From positions 124,001-188,000 of the forward strand of contig NZ_AFOY02000010.1 in NCBI RefSeq assembly GCF_000217955.3: a stretch of DNA of 64,000 bases. Direction: 5' to 3'. Within the stretch, counting starts at the first letter, position 1; each line of letters starts with the position of its first letter. The notes beneath the pieces were generated by a model, which was given only the letters and a program-made list of their open reading frames with translations, had not been told where the DNA came from and searched no databases. Positions 21,857-32,315 of the stretch are shown here, piece by piece. The translations under genes were made by a program, and so were the position numbers. This stretch comes from Pseudomonas fluorescens HK44. Lineage in GTDB: Bacteria > Pseudomonadota > Gammaproteobacteria > Pseudomonadales > Pseudomonadaceae.

Positions 21857-23296
21857 ATGAACAGACGTTTATCCACCTCATGTCTCATGTCGCTGGTGCT
21901 GCTCGGCGGTTGTTCTCTGGAACCCAAATACGAGAAGCCGGAGGCGCCGATCGATCAGCAATGGCCAGCCAGTTCGGCCAGTGACTGTTGCAGCGCCAAG
22001 CAGGCGTTCGACAAGGATTGGCACGGCTTCGTGCTCGATGAACGACTGCGCCAGTTGATTGACCTGTCCTTGAAGAACAACCGCAGCCTGCGCCAGTTCG
22101 AGGCGGGCGTCGAGGAGGCGAGGGCAGGGTACGCCGGTGCCGAATCCGGGCTGTTTCCCTCCATCGGACTCAACACCTACGCCGGCCGCAGCAAGTTTCC
22201 GTCACAAGTCAGGACGCAGGGAGGCGGCGTCAGTTCAGGCAGCACGGCTAACACCTTTCAGGCCGGCGGTGGCTTCACATCTTACGAGTTGGACCTGTTC
22301 GGGCGCATCCGCAGTCAGCGAAACGCCGCAGGCGCACGCTTCGAGGCGACCGAGGCGGACTATCAAACGGCTCGCCTGGCGTTGATCGGTGAAGTGGCCA
22401 GCACCTGGCTTAGCCTCAAGGCCAATCAGAATCTGCTCGACCTCGCACAGAACACTTACCAATCCCAGGACCACTACGGTCAGTTGTTGCACAAGAGTTA
22501 CAACCTGGGCTCCAGTGCTCAAATCGATGTTCATCAGGCGGATGCGCAAGCCAACACGGCGGCGGTTCAGATCAACACGTACCGCATGCAGGTGGCGCAG
22601 GACATGAATGCGCTGCGCGTGTTGGTCGGGCAGCCGGTGCCGGTTGGGTTGCTGCCCACTGGCGTGCTGGGGGAGCAGTTGGCAACCGCCGACGTGCCCG
22701 CTGGGTTACCGTCGTCACTGATTGCGCGGCGGCCCGACATCATGGCGGCCGAAGCCTTGTTGCGAGCTACCAATGCGGACATCGGCGCAGCCCGCAGCGC
22801 GTACTTCCCGACCTTTTCGCTGACGTCGGCGGTGGGCGGCCTGACCGGTGACTTTTCGCGATTGTTGAGTGCGCCGGCCGAGTTCTGGTCGGTGGCTCTG
22901 GCGGGGTCGTTGACCCTGATCGACGGCGGTGCGCGCAAGGCGCAGGTGGACGCCAGCCATGCGCGGTTCGACGGGCAGGCGGCGGCGTATGAAGCCACGG
23001 TGCAGAACGCTTTCCGCGAAGCCGCCAATGCCCTCAACGCCCGCCAGGAGATGCTCACCCAGGTCGACTATCAGAAGCGTCTGGTGGCGGATTATCAAGC
23101 AGCCTACCGACAGTCCCGATTGCGCTTCGAGGCGGGGCTGGACAGCTATTTTTCGACGATGGATGCACAGCGTTCGTTATTCGACGCGCAGCAGAAGCTG
23201 ACGCAAATGGAACTGGCGCGGGAGATCAATCAGGTGGACTTGTACAAGGCGTTGGGCGGGGGGTGGAGTCAGTCGGTGAAAGTGGCGAATCGATGA
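21857..23296 (+). CDS. TolC/NodT-type outer-membrane lipoprotein channel
   Basis: An outer-membrane factor of 479 residues with a lipoprotein signal (SLVLLGGC), the conserved YxxP start (EPKYEKPEAP), two repeated helical halves and the LIARRPDIMAAEALLRATNADIGAARSAYFPTFSL segment typical of NodT/OprM proteins. ATG 21857 is preferred over GTG 21848 since it leaves a normal-length lipoprotein signal. It follows the transferase directly, completing an inner-membrane synthase, adaptor and outer channel. Similar channels normally serve RND or drug pumps; no pump is present here, so polymer export is inferred. Confidence 0.9.
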   Translation: MNRRLSTSCLMSLVLLGGCSLEPKYEKPEAPIDQQWPASSASDCCSAKQAFDKDWHGFVLDERLRQLIDLSLKNNRSLRQFEAGVEEARAGYAGAESGLFPSIGLNTYAGRSKFPSQVRTQGGGVSSGSTANTFQAGGGFTSYELDLFGRIRSQRNAAGARFEATEADYQTARLALIGEVASTWLSLKANQNLLDLAQNTYQSQDHYGQLLHKSYNLGSSAQIDVHQADAQANTAAVQINTYRMQVAQDMNALRVLVGQPVPVGLLPTGVLGEQLATADVPAGLPSSLIARRPDIMAAEALLRATNADIGAARSAYFPTFSLTSAVGGLTGDFSRLLSAPAEFWSVALAGSLTLIDGGARKAQVDASHARFDGQAAAYEATVQNAFREAANALNARQEMLTQVDYQKRLVADYQAAYRQSRLRFEAGLDSYFSTMDAQRSLFDAQQKLTQMELAREINQVDLYKALGGGWSQSVKVANR

Positions 23297-23320
23297 TGTG
23301 GGGTGTTTGCGCTGGCCTCG

Positions 23321-23410
23321 TCGCGAGCAGGCTCGCTCCCACATTGGATTTGCGGTGTGATCACGATTGTGTGAACACCGCTGAACCTGTGGGAGCGAGC
23401 CTGCTCGCGA
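23321..23410. repeat. REP doublet
   Basis: TCGCGAGCAGGCTCGCTCCC at 23321 and the inverted copy at 23388-23410, between converging genes. Confidence 0.88.
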
Positions 23411-23417
23411 ATTCGAT

Positions 23418-24719
23418 CTAGCGGGTGCCGCCGACTACAGCCGCCTGCGCAGTCCGCAATTCATGCCGATTGCCACGGAACAGCACCAGCGTTGCGATCA
23501 GGCCAAGTACCGCTGCGCCGCTCAGCCAGATCCCCGGTGCTGCCTTGTTGTCCAGCACGTGGATCAGGTAAGTACAGGCCGCTGGGGTGAAGCCGCCAAA
23601 GGTCGCGGTCGCCAGGCTGTAAGCCAGGGAGAAACCGGTGGTGCGGACTTCAATCGGCATGATTTCGGTCAGGGCCACCACCATGGCGCCGTTGTACGAG
23701 CCATAGAGGAACGACAGCCACAACTCGACGATCAGCAGATGGCTGAAGCTCGGGTTGGCGACCAGCCAGGACAGCGCCGGGTAAGCCGTCAGAATCGCCA
23801 GAGTAGTCGCCGCCAGCAGCAGCGGTTTACGCCCGATCTTGTCCGACAGGGCACCCATCACCGGCAGCCAGAAGAAGTTCGACAGACCGATGCACACGGT
23901 GACCAGCAACGCGTCGAAGTCCGACAGGTGCAGTTCGGCTTTGCCGAACGTCGGGGTGTAGGCGGTGATCAGGTAGAACGACACGGTGGTCATGATCACC
24001 AGCGCCATGCCGGCCAGCACGATGCCGAAGTTCTGGCTGATCGAACGGACGATATCTCTCAAGCTTGGGCGATGTTTACGCGCCTGGAATTCCGGGGTTT
24101 CCTCCAGCGAGCGGCGAATGATGAAAATCGCCGGAACGATCATGCAGCCGATCAGGAACGGCACGCGCCAGCCCCAATCACCCATTTGCTCGGGGCTCAG
24201 CCAGTGGTTGAGGCCCACACCCAGCAAACCGGCAAACACCACGGCTGCTTGTTGGCTCGCGGACTGCCAGCTGACAAAAAAGCCCTTGCGGCCAGGGGTA
24301 GCGATCTCGGCCAGGTAAACCGACACACCGCCCAATTCCACGCCCGCGGAAAAACCTTGCAGCAAGCGGCCGAACAGTACGATCAGCGGCGCAGCGACGC
24401 CAAGGGTCGCATAACCCGGCACACAGGCAATCAACACGGTCCCGGCCGCCATCAGCGCGAGGGTAATGATCAGGCCTTGGCGACGGCCGTGACGGTCGAT
24501 GTAGGCGCCGAGAAAGATTGCACCCAGTGGGCGCATGAGGAAGCCGGCACCGAAGGTGGCCAGTGACAACATCAGGGAAGCGAAAGCGCTGTCGGCAGGG
24601 AAGAAGGTTTTGGCAATGGCCGTGGCATAGAAGCCGTAGACCATGAAGTCGAACATCTCTAGGAAGTTACCGCTGACAACGCGAAATATCGCTTTGCCCT
24701 TGCTCGTAGTCGAGGCCAT
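23418..24719 (-). CDS. MFS transporter, metabolite:H+ symporter family
   Basis: A 12-helix transporter of 433 residues. Features of the MHS family are clear: [22 protein letters not shown] in loop 2-3, [37 protein letters not shown], and [10 protein letters not shown] in loop 8-9. The closest remembered relatives carry citrate or tricarballylate (CitA/TcuC). The substrate is not proven and no catabolic gene or regulator adjoins it. It is monocistronic, convergent with the exopolysaccharide cluster and divergent from apbE. Confidence 0.85.
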   Translation of the reverse strand: MASTTSKGKAIFRVVSGNFLEMFDFMVYGFYATAIAKTFFPADSAFASLMLSLATFGAGFLMRPLGAIFLGAYIDRHGRRQGLIITLALMAAGTVLIACVPGYATLGVAAPLIVLFGRLLQGFSAGVELGGVSVYLAEIATPGRKGFFVSWQSASQQAAVVFAGLLGVGLNHWLSPEQMGDWGWRVPFLIGCMIVPAIFIIRRSLEETPEFQARKHRPSLRDIVRSISQNFGIVLAGMALVIMTTVSFYLITAYTPTFGKAELHLSDFDALLVTVCIGLSNFFWLPVMGALSDKIGRKPLLLAATTLAILTAYPALSWLVANPSFSHLLIVELWLSFLYGSYNGAMVVALTEIMPIEVRTTGFSLAYSLATATFGGFTPAACTYLIHVLDNKAAPGIWLSGAAVLGLIATLVLFRGNRHELRTAQAAVVGGTR

Positions 24720-24961
24720 TTGATCTTACTCACTTTGGCTGTCTTATTAGAAATCCATGGTCTTGAAACATCCTTGCTGACGGGTCTGGTCTGTGCCGGT
24801 GCCTCGAGCAGTTTTGTAACGATATGTGTAAGAGGAACGGTAGGCAACCAATAGTTAGCGTGCTGCTTAAACGTTATAGCCATGAGCCAGTTCAAGCATC
24901 TGTCGCATAATGGCTGGCCTTGGCGTTCCGTCGGGGGAGTTCTTTTGGGGAGGGGGGCGCG

Positions 24962-25978
24962 TTGTTGAACCGGCGATTGGGTGTTTTCGTGGTGCTTGTC
25001 GGCGCCTTGTCAGGCTGTGGTAATGGCGACACTCTGGAAAGCTTTGGCGGCCCGACCATGGGCAGCACGTATTCGGTCAAATACATCCGCCATCCGGGGA
25101 CTCCCGGGCCGGTCGAGGTGCAGAAGCAGGTCGAGTTGATTCTGGCCGAGATCGACCGGCAGTTGTCGACCTACCGCAGTGATTCGGACATCGAGCGATT
25201 CAATGGTTTGCCGGCCCATAGCTGTCAGCCAATGCCGGTGCCGGTCTTGCAATTGGTCAAGGTGGGCGAGCAACTGTCAGAGACGAGCGACGGTTCCTAC
25301 GACCTGACGGTGGAGCCGTTGCTGAACCTTTGGGGGTTCGGCCCACAATCGCGCGATGAAAAAGTCCCAGGCGCCGAAGCCTTGGCTTTGGCCCGACAAC
25401 GCGTTGGTTATGCGCATCTGCGGATTGAAGGCGATCAGTTATGCAAGGACGCGCCGGTCGAGGTTGACTTCGGCAGCATTGGCGCCGGGTACGCCATCGA
25501 CAGGATCGCTGCGAAGTTGCAGGAAATGGGTATCGACAGCTTCATCGCCGATGCCACGGGCGAACTCAAGGCCGTCGGCAAGAAGCTCGACGGCTCGCCC
25601 TGGATGATTGCGCTGGAGGAGCCGCGCGATGATCAGCAGGTTGTCGAGCGGGTGATCACGCTGGACGGCAACGGTGTTTCGACCTCAGGCGACTACCGCA
25701 ATTATTTCATGCAGGATGGCCGGCGCTATTCCCACACGTTCGATGCCCGAACCGGCGCACCGATCACCCATACCCTGGCGTCCGTCACGGTGATTCATCC
25801 TTCGACGCTGATGGCCGATGGCTTATCGACGCTGTTGCTGATTCTCGGCCCCGAGCGCGGTTGGGACTACGCCGAAAAGCATGACATCGGTGCATTTTTT
25901 GTGATTCGAACCGATACCGGCTTTGTCACGCGAACCAGTCAGGCTTTTGATCGCATGAGCGCCGAAAAAGCCAAGTAA
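24962..25978 (+). CDS. apbE: FAD:protein FMN transferase ApbE
   Basis: ApbE attaches FMN through a phosphoester to a Thr in partners such as NqrB/C or RnfD/G. The protein is a lipoprotein (VVLVGALSGCGN) with the family's GPTMGSTYSVKY, STYRSDSDIERFN, VDFGSIGAGYAID, VSTSGDYRNYF and SHTFDARTG motifs. The start is a TTG (24962, or 24965) eight bases after a very G-rich Shine-Dalgarno; no in-frame ATG is available. In other pseudomonads this gene follows the nqr operon and precedes nqrM and sthA. Here neither nqr nor nqrM is present, so the substrate must be elsewhere. Confidence 0.9.
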   Translation: MLNRRLGVFVVLVGALSGCGNGDTLESFGGPTMGSTYSVKYIRHPGTPGPVEVQKQVELILAEIDRQLSTYRSDSDIERFNGLPAHSCQPMPVPVLQLVKVGEQLSETSDGSYDLTVEPLLNLWGFGPQSRDEKVPGAEALALARQRVGYAHLRIEGDQLCKDAPVEVDFGSIGAGYAIDRIAAKLQEMGIDSFIADATGELKAVGKKLDGSPWMIALEEPRDDQQVVERVITLDGNGVSTSGDYRNYFMQDGRRYSHTFDARTGAPITHTLASVTVIHPSTLMADGLSTLLLILGPERGWDYAEKHDIGAFFVIRTDTGFVTRTSQAFDRMSAEKAK

Positions 25979-26188
25979 ATGCGGTTTCATGGACACTCAT
26001 TGTTGGCGTTGTAGTGCAGGCAAAACTAGCCTACGACGCGACCAAGGGTTAATGTGCGCGGCGTTGACGCTTCTATAGACTGTGTCCGGGTTCTCGACTG
26101 ACCCCAAATTGTTCCTTCATGCCGCAAGGCCGGCATGATTTAGCCGCAGGTGCCAACGGGGTGCCGCGGCCTGTTCTGAGGAGTACGC

Positions 26189-27583
26189 ATGGCTGTCTAC
26201 AACTACGACGTGGTGGTGTTGGGTTCCGGCCCGGCGGGAGAAGGCGCGGCAATGAACGCCGCCAAAGCAGGGCGCAAAGTGGCGATGGTCGATAGTCGTC
26301 GCCAGGTCGGCGGCAACTGCACCCACCTTGGCACTATCCCGTCCAAGGCCTTGCGTCACTCGGTCCGGCAGATCATGCAGTTCAACACCAACCCGATGTT
26401 CCGGGCCATTGGTGAGCCGCGCTGGTTCTCGTTTCCGGACGTACTGAAAAGCGCAGAAAAAGTCATTGCCAAACAAGTCGCCTCGCGAACCGGTTACTAC
26501 GCGCGCAATCGGGTCGACGTGTTCTTCGGCACCGGCAGCTTCGCTGACGATCAAACCATCGAAGTGGTTTGCGCCAACGGCGTGGTCGAAACACTGGTGG
26601 CCAAACACATCATCATCGCCACCGGCTCGCGTCCGTATCGCCCGGCCGACATCGATTTCCACCACCCGCGTATCTACGATAGCGACACCATCCTCAGCCT
26701 CGGCCACACCCCGCGCAAACTCATTGTATACGGCGCCGGCGTGATTGGTTGCGAATACGCGTCGATCTTCAGTGGTCTGGGCGTGCTGGTCGAGCTGGTG
26801 GACAACCGCGGTCAGTTGCTGAGCTTCCTCGACTCGGAAATCTCCCAGGCGCTGAGTTACCACTTCAGCAACAACAACATCACTGTGCGCCACAACGAAG
26901 ATTACGATCGCGTCGAAGGCGTGGACAACGGGGTGATCCTGCACCTCAAGTCCGGCAAGAAGATCAAGGCCGACGCCTTGCTCTGGTGCAACGGCCGTAC
27001 CGGTAATACCGACGCGCTGGGCCTGGAAAACATCGGCGTGAAGGTCAACAGCCGTGGCCAGATCGAAGTTGACCAGAACTATCGCACCTGCATCCAGAAC
27101 ATCTACGGTGCGGGCGACGTGATTGGTTGGCCGAGCTTGGCCAGTGCCGCCCACGACCAGGGTCGTTCGGCCGCTGGCAGCATCGTCGATAACAACAGCT
27201 GGCGTTTCGTCAACGACGTACCGACCGGGATCTACACCATTCCGGAGATCAGCTCGATCGGCAAGAACGAGCAAGAGCTGACCCAGGCCAAAGTGCCGTA
27301 CGAAGTCGGCAAGGCGTTCTTCAAGGGCATGGCGCGTGCGCAGATCGCCGGCGAGCCGCAAGGCATGCTGAAGATCCTGTTCCACCGCGAGACGCTGGAA
27401 GTGCTCGGCGTGCACTGCTTCGGTTATCAGGCATCGGAGATCGTCCACATCGGTCAGGCGATCATGAACCAGCCAGGTGAACAGAACACGTTGAAGTACT
27501 TCGTCAATACCACGTTCAACTACCCGACCATGGCCGAAGCCTATCGGGTAGCGGCCTACGACGGCCTCAACCGGCTTTTTTGA
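26189..27583 (+). CDS. sthA: Soluble pyridine nucleotide transhydrogenase
   Basis: SthA is an FAD enzyme that moves hydride between NADPH and NAD+. The 464-residue protein has the FAD site [28 protein letters not shown], the NAD(P) site [20 protein letters not shown] and the dimer domain. The second redox Cys of related disulfide reductases is replaced (CTHLGT), which is the hallmark of SthA. GAGGAG lies upstream of the ATG. It stands alone between apbE and a converging phosphodiesterase. Confidence 0.96.
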   Translation: MAVYNYDVVVLGSGPAGEGAAMNAAKAGRKVAMVDSRRQVGGNCTHLGTIPSKALRHSVRQIMQFNTNPMFRAIGEPRWFSFPDVLKSAEKVIAKQVASRTGYYARNRVDVFFGTGSFADDQTIEVVCANGVVETLVAKHIIIATGSRPYRPADIDFHHPRIYDSDTILSLGHTPRKLIVYGAGVIGCEYASIFSGLGVLVELVDNRGQLLSFLDSEISQALSYHFSNNNITVRHNEDYDRVEGVDNGVILHLKSGKKIKADALLWCNGRTGNTDALGLENIGVKVNSRGQIEVDQNYRTCIQNIYGAGDVIGWPSLASAAHDQGRSAAGSIVDNNSWRFVNDVPTGIYTIPEISSIGKNEQELTQAKVPYEVGKAFFKGMARAQIAGEPQGMLKILFHRETLEVLGVHCFGYQASEIVHIGQAIMNQPGEQNTLKYFVNTTFNYPTMAEAYRVAAYDGLNRLF

Positions 27584-27625
27584 GCGGCTCCGGCCGGTGG
27601 CCTGAGCCGGCCGGGGAGACCGATT

Positions 27626-28348
27626 TCAGCAATTCTCGAGCGTGGCGCTGGCCAAACCGGGAAAGTCTGTAATCAGGCTGTCAACGCCGAAATCAGCGAG
27701 CCTGCGCATCAGCGCAGGTTCGTTGACTGTCCATACCGACACATGCAGACCTTGTCGCTGCGCCTTCTGCAGGCGTTCCGGCGTACACAGGGTCCAGTTC
27801 AGCGCAAGAATCTCACAGCCATAACTTTGCGCGACCTTCAGCGGGTCGAGCCAGGCATATTCGGCGACCAGTCCACGCGACACATCCGGTACCAGATCGA
27901 CTGCGGCCTTCAGCACTTCGCGCGAGCTCGAGGTGATGGTGACCTTGTCCAGTAAGCCAAACCGTTGCGCCATTTCGCGGATCGCCAACACTGTCGTCGC
28001 CGCGCGCATACGCGACGCGCTCTTGACCTCCAGCTGCCAGTGCTCGAAATCGCACTTTTCGAACAGCTCTTCCAGCGTTGGAATCGGGCAGGGCTTGATC
28101 CAGCCCGGACCACCCTTGCGCGCATCGTAGGTCACCAATTCTGCCGCCGTATGCTCGACCACCTTGCCGCGACGCTCGGTGGTGCGCTTGAGCGTCGGGT
28201 CGTGAATGACCATCAACTCGCCGTCCATGGACAGGTGCAGGTCCAGTTCGCAGCGGCGTACGCCGTGCTTGAGGCATTCCTGGAAACTGCTCAGAGTGTT
28301 TTCCGGTGCTTCGCCTTTGGCGCCGCGGTGGCCGTAGATTAGGGTCAC
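27626..28348 (-). CDS. Glycerophosphodiester phosphodiesterase
   Basis: A cytoplasmic GDPD of 240 residues with the TIM-barrel catalytic signatures YGHRGAKGEAPENT (His and Glu), ELDLHLSMDGELMVIHDPTLKRTT (metal Glu/Asp and second His) and WTVNEPALMRRLADFGVDSLITDFP. It hydrolyses glycerophosphodiesters to glycerol-3-phosphate plus an alcohol. No signal peptide, so it is UgpQ-like rather than periplasmic GlpQ. It is probably co-transcribed with the PilZ gene 13 nt upstream. Confidence 0.92.
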   Translation of the reverse strand: MTLIYGHRGAKGEAPENTLSSFQECLKHGVRRCELDLHLSMDGELMVIHDPTLKRTTERRGKVVEHTAAELVTYDARKGGPGWIKPCPIPTLEELFEKCDFEHWQLEVKSASRMRAATTVLAIREMAQRFGLLDKVTITSSSREVLKAAVDLVPDVSRGLVAEYAWLDPLKVAQSYGCEILALNWTLCTPERLQKAQRQGLHVSVWTVNEPALMRRLADFGVDSLITDFPGLASATLENC

Positions 28349-28361
28349 GGGTCTTCCTTAA

Positions 28362-28946
28362 TTAATTGCCTGATTCGTTTTGCTCGCGTGCCAGGCGTCG
28401 CTCATGCGCCTGTCTCTGCAAGATATAGCGGGCCAGCAGTTGTCGTTGCGCATCGGTCAGGGCTTCGAACTCGGTACCAATCTCGAACGTGCCGAAGCTT
28501 TCCGGTTCGCAGTGGGTAACCCTGGCCCGCAACAGCAGGCCCAGTGCTTGCGGCATCAACAACAGCTTGACCGCCAGATGGCTGCCGGTCGGGTAGGCGA
28601 GGTGGTGCTCGAACTCGATGCCGCCTTCCGACAGCACCACGGGCTGCGGCTCGCCGAACTTGCCGAGCACGGTGTGTGCGACCACCTGGCTCAGCAGGTC
28701 GATGCGCTTGTTCATGACCTTCAGATAGTTGGCGGTGTTTCGATCCCGCTCACTGATCTGGCGCAGCAAGTGCTGCGACTCGAATTCGCTCAAGTGCAGT
28801 TCGCTGAGCAGGTTGAACAGCGGGGAAGCATCCTGCAACACTTCCTGGCCTGCCGCTTCGGAGGCAGACAGGGGCCGAATTTCCAGTGCGATCGTGTCCT
28901 CGATACGGTAGTATTCGCGGCGATCTTCTTCATCTAATGTCGACAT
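28362..28946 (-). CDS. PilZ-domain protein
   Basis: A 194-residue cytoplasmic protein with an N-terminal RxxxR (R10-EYY-R14) and, after a helical section, a PilZ barrel with VVLSEGGIEFE. The D/NxSxxG motif is altered in its first position, yet the two Arg and the SxxG are kept. Family knowledge: such proteins bind c-di-GMP. The helical insert (FNLLSELHLSEFESQHLLRQISERDRN) lies between the arginines and the barrel. It is upstream of the phosphodiesterase gene and divergent from lolC. Confidence 0.85.
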   Translation of the reverse strand: MSTLDEEDRREYYRIEDTIALEIRPLSASEAAGQEVLQDASPLFNLLSELHLSEFESQHLLRQISERDRNTANYLKVMNKRIDLLSQVVAHTVLGKFGEPQPVVLSEGGIEFEHHLAYPTGSHLAVKLLLMPQALGLLLRARVTHCEPESFGTFEIGTEFEALTDAQRQLLARYILQRQAHERRLAREQNESGN

Positions 28947-29040
28947 GGCGAACCCATGGTAGCGGCGGTGGTCTGAGTGTAAAGCTGGTTATCGACCCCC
29001 GCCACAAGGACGTTCCTTTTCCCTCCGAACAAGCCCCGAC

Positions 29041-30291
29041 ATGTTCAGACCTCTCTTCGTATTTATCGGCACGCGTTATACCCGTGCAAAGCGTCGCAAT
29101 CATTTTGTGTCGTTCATTTCCCTGACCTCGATGATCGGACTCGCCCTCGGCGTGGTCGTGATGATCGTGGTGCTATCGGTCATGAACGGCTTCGATCATG
29201 AAATGCGCACCCGCGTGCTGGGCATGGTGCCCCACGCGACCATCGAGTCCGGTGAGCCCATCAGCGACTGGCAAAGCCTGGCCGCCAAGGTCCAGCAGAA
29301 CCCGCAGGTGGTGGCGGTTGCGCCGTTCACCCAGATGCAGGGTTTGCTGACCAACAACGGCCAGGTGCAGAAAGTCCTGCTCAATGCCGTCGACCCGGAT
29401 CAGGAGCGTAAAGTCTCGATCATCGACAACTTCATGACGCAGGGCAAACTCGACGACCTGTCGCCGGGCAGCTTCGGCATCGTGATCGGCGACAAGGCCG
29501 CGACCAAACTTGGCGTGGGTCTCGGCGACAAGCTGACCTTCGTCGCCCCGGAGGTCACCGTGACCCCGGCCGGGATGTTCCCGCGGATGAAGCGCTTCAC
29601 CGTGGTCGGCATATTCCACGTCGGCGCCGGTGAGCTGGACGGCTACCTGGGGCTGACCAATCTGGATGACCTGGCGCGCCTGCATCGCTGGAAGCCGGAC
29701 CAGGTCCAGGGCTTGCGGCTGAAGTTCGACGATTTGTTCCAGGCGCCTCGCACTGCATGGAACATTGCCCAGAACCTGGGCGGAGACCATTACTACGCCC
29801 GTGACTGGACCCGCACCCACGGCAACCTGTATCAGGCGATCCGCATGGAAAAAGCCATGATCGGCCTGCTGTTGCTGCTGATCGTTGCGGTGGCCGCGTT
29901 CAACATCATTTCGACGCTGGTGATGGTGGTGAACGACAAGAAGGGTGACATCGCGATCCTGCGGACCCTCGGTTCCACGCCGGGCCAGATCATGGCGATC
30001 TTCATGGTCCAGGGCACGGTGATTGGCGTGGTCGGCACGGCGATCGGTGCCGTGGTCGGAATGTTTGCCGCACTGAATGTCAGCGCCGCGATTTCCGTCC
30101 TCGAAGGCCTGATCGGGCACAAATTCCTTAACGCCGACGTGTACTTCATCGACTACTTGCCGTCGCAACTGATGGCCGAAGACGTGTTGATGGTCTGCGG
30201 CGCGGCGTTGGTCCTGAGTTTCCTCGCCACCCTTTATCCAGCCTGGCGTGCTGCGCGCACCCAGCCTGCGGAGGCGCTACGTTATGAGTGA
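29041..30291 (+). CDS. lolC: Lipoprotein-releasing permease LolC
   Basis: LolC is an inner-membrane subunit of the LolCDE ATPase that extracts outer-membrane lipoproteins and hands them to LolA. The 416-residue protein has a first membrane helix ([21 protein letters not shown]), a large periplasmic domain, and three C-terminal helices with the FtsX-type [22 protein letters not shown] coupling segment. It is strikingly similar to LolE downstream ([18 protein letters not shown] in both), more so than in enteric bacteria. Its stop overlaps the lolD start. Confidence 0.94.
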   Translation: MFRPLFVFIGTRYTRAKRRNHFVSFISLTSMIGLALGVVVMIVVLSVMNGFDHEMRTRVLGMVPHATIESGEPISDWQSLAAKVQQNPQVVAVAPFTQMQGLLTNNGQVQKVLLNAVDPDQERKVSIIDNFMTQGKLDDLSPGSFGIVIGDKAATKLGVGLGDKLTFVAPEVTVTPAGMFPRMKRFTVVGIFHVGAGELDGYLGLTNLDDLARLHRWKPDQVQGLRLKFDDLFQAPRTAWNIAQNLGGDHYYARDWTRTHGNLYQAIRMEKAMIGLLLLLIVAVAAFNIISTLVMVVNDKKGDIAILRTLGSTPGQIMAIFMVQGTVIGVVGTAIGAVVGMFAALNVSAAISVLEGLIGHKFLNADVYFIDYLPSQLMAEDVLMVCGAALVLSFLATLYPAWRAARTQPAEALRYE

Positions 30292-30982
30292 TTTGGGTAT
30301 GAGTACTAAAGCAGTCTTGAGTTGCCGCGACCTGGGTAAATCCTACGAGGAAGGCCCGGAATCGGTGGTGGTGTTGTCCGGTTTGCAACTGGAGCTGCAC
30401 CCAGGTGAGCGCGTGGCGATTGTCGGCACCTCCGGTTCCGGTAAAAGTACCTTGCTCAACTTGCTCGGCGGCCTTGATACGCCGACCAAAGGCAGTGTCT
30501 GGCTGGCCGGTGAAGAGCTGTCGGCGCTCAACGAAAAGGCCCGTGGCCTGTTGCGTAACCGCTCGCTGGGCTTCGTTTACCAGTTCCACCACTTGCTGCC
30601 TGAGTTCACCGCGCTGGAAAACGTCTGCATGCCGCTATTGATCGGCCGCACTGCGATCCCGGAAGCCCGTCAGCGCGCCACGGCCTTGCTGGAGCGGGTA
30701 GGGCTGGGCCATCGTCTGGAGCACAAACCGGCCGAACTGTCCGGTGGTGAACGTCAGCGCGTGGCCATCGCCCGCGCGCTGGTGAACAAGCCAGGGCTGG
30801 TGATGCTCGATGAGCCGACCGGCAACCTCGACTCCCATACCGCCCAGGGCATTCAGGACTTGATGCTGGAACTCAGCACGTCGATGCGCACCGCGTTCCT
30901 GGTGGTGACTCACGACATGAACCTGGCCCGCCAGATGGATCGCGTCCTGCACCTGCAGGAAGGTCGCCTGACGCCCATCTGA
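30284..30982 (+). CDS. lolD: Lipoprotein-releasing ATPase LolD
   Basis: The ABC ATPase of LolCDE. Walker A is GTSGSGKST, the signature is [15 protein letters not shown] and Walker B is [13 protein letters not shown]. The start at 30284 has GGAGG nine bases upstream and overlaps the lolC stop by 8 nt; a second ATG at 30299 would give the more usual 227 residues and cannot be excluded. It is followed by a rho-independent hairpin before lolE. Confidence 0.95.
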   Translation: MSDLGMSTKAVLSCRDLGKSYEEGPESVVVLSGLQLELHPGERVAIVGTSGSGKSTLLNLLGGLDTPTKGSVWLAGEELSALNEKARGLLRNRSLGFVYQFHHLLPEFTALENVCMPLLIGRTAIPEARQRATALLERVGLGHRLEHKPAELSGGERQRVAIARALVNKPGLVMLDEPTGNLDSHTAQGIQDLMLELSTSMRTAFLVVTHDMNLARQMDRVLHLQEGRLTPI

Positions 30983-30992
30983 TTGGCCGAAG

Positions 30993-31030
30993 CCCGACAC
31001 GACTGAAAAGCGTGTCGGGTCTTTTATTTT
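30993..31030 (+). terminator. Intrinsic terminator between lolD and lolE
   Basis: CCCGACACG (30993-31001) pairs with CGTGTCGGG (31011-31019), followed by TCTTTTATTTTTAT. It should reduce read-through into lolE. Confidence 0.8.
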
Positions 31031-31048
31031 TATACGGTGCCCCAGCGA

Positions 31049-32293
31049 ATGTTCAGACCGTTATCGATCTTTATCGGCACGCGCTATACCCGCGCCAAGC
31101 GCCGCAATCGCTTTGTTTCGTTTATCTCGATGACCTCGATGATCGGCCTCGCCCTGGGCGTGCTGGCGATGATCGTGGTGTTGTCGGTGATGAACGGCTT
31201 CCAGCGTGAAATGAGCTCGCGCATCCTCGGCATGGTGCCCCACGCAACCATCGTTGGCGTCAAGCCGATCAACGATTGGCAGCCTGTCGCCGCTGCTGCG
31301 ATGAAGAACCCTGAAGTGACGGCCGCCGTGCCGTTCACCGAGATGGAAGGCATGCTGTCCTACAAGGGCTCGATGCAGCCGATCCAGATCAGCGGCGTTG
31401 ATCCGGCGCAGGAAGGCAAGGTGTCCATCGTCGCCCAGCACATCGTGCAGGGGCGTCTGGAAGACTTGAAGCCGGGCGAGTTCGGGGTGGTGGTCGGTGA
31501 AATCACCGCACGGCGCTTCCGCTTGAACGTCGGCGACAAGATCACCCTGATTGTGCCGGAAGTCAGCACTGCGCCGGGTGGCATCACGCCGCGCATGCAG
31601 CGGCTGAACGTGGTCGGGGTGTTCAAGGTCGGTGCCGAACTCGACGGCTCGATGGCACTGATTCATGTCGCCGATGCGGCGCAAATGCAGCATTGGGAGC
31701 CGAATCAGGTGCAAAGCGTGCGCTTGGCGGTGAAAGACCTGTACGCCGCACCCAAGGTGTCGTCAGACATTGCTGGCGGCCTGGGCGTCGATTTCAAGGC
31801 CGATGACTGGACCCATACTCAAGGCAGTCTGTTCAGCGCCATGAAAATGGAAAAAACCATGATCGGCCTGTTGCTGCTGATGATCGTGGCGGTCGCTGCG
31901 TTCAACATCATCGCCACCTTGATCATGGTGGTGAACGACAAGGGCGCGGACATCGCGATCCTGCGGACCATCGGCGCCACACCTCGGGAGATCATGGCAA
32001 TCTTCATGGTCCAGGGCACGGTCATCGGCATTGTCGGCACGCTGATTGGCGGCGTCCTCGGGGTGATCGCGGCGTTGAACGTCAGTGAGATGGTGGGTTG
32101 GCTGGAGCGCGTGACGGGCCAGCATATCTTCAGTTCCGACGTGTACTTCGTCAGCAACTTGCCGTCGGAACTGCAAGGCGGCGATGTGCTGCTGATCTGC
32201 TCGGCGGGCTTCATCATGAGCTTCCTGGCCACGGTATACCCGGCCTGGCGCGCTGCGAAGATCGAACCGGCGACTGCGTTGCGCTATTCGTAA
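31049..32293 (+). CDS. lolE: Lipoprotein-releasing permease LolE
   Basis: The second membrane subunit of LolCDE, 414 residues, built like LolC (one helix, periplasmic domain, three helices, [22 protein letters not shown]). By eye LolC and LolE here share well over half of their N-terminal residues, pointing to a fairly recent duplication. The start at 31049 aligns with LolC MFRPL; a GTG at 31037 is a weaker choice. A terminator separates it from lolD, so part of its expression may come from a separate promoter. Confidence 0.93.
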   Translation: MFRPLSIFIGTRYTRAKRRNRFVSFISMTSMIGLALGVLAMIVVLSVMNGFQREMSSRILGMVPHATIVGVKPINDWQPVAAAAMKNPEVTAAVPFTEMEGMLSYKGSMQPIQISGVDPAQEGKVSIVAQHIVQGRLEDLKPGEFGVVVGEITARRFRLNVGDKITLIVPEVSTAPGGITPRMQRLNVVGVFKVGAELDGSMALIHVADAAQMQHWEPNQVQSVRLAVKDLYAAPKVSSDIAGGLGVDFKADDWTHTQGSLFSAMKMEKTMIGLLLLMIVAVAAFNIIATLIMVVNDKGADIAILRTIGATPREIMAIFMVQGTVIGIVGTLIGGVLGVIAALNVSEMVGWLERVTGQHIFSSDVYFVSNLPSELQGGDVLLICSAGFIMSFLATVYPAWRAAKIEPATALRYS

Positions 32294-32315
32294 GTCGTTA
32301 CACCGCAATCGTCGG

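Noticed and set aside
23418..24719. Transporter as part of the exopolysaccharide operon
   Set aside because: It is on the opposite strand and separated by a REP doublet; the protein is an MHS-type solute symporter.
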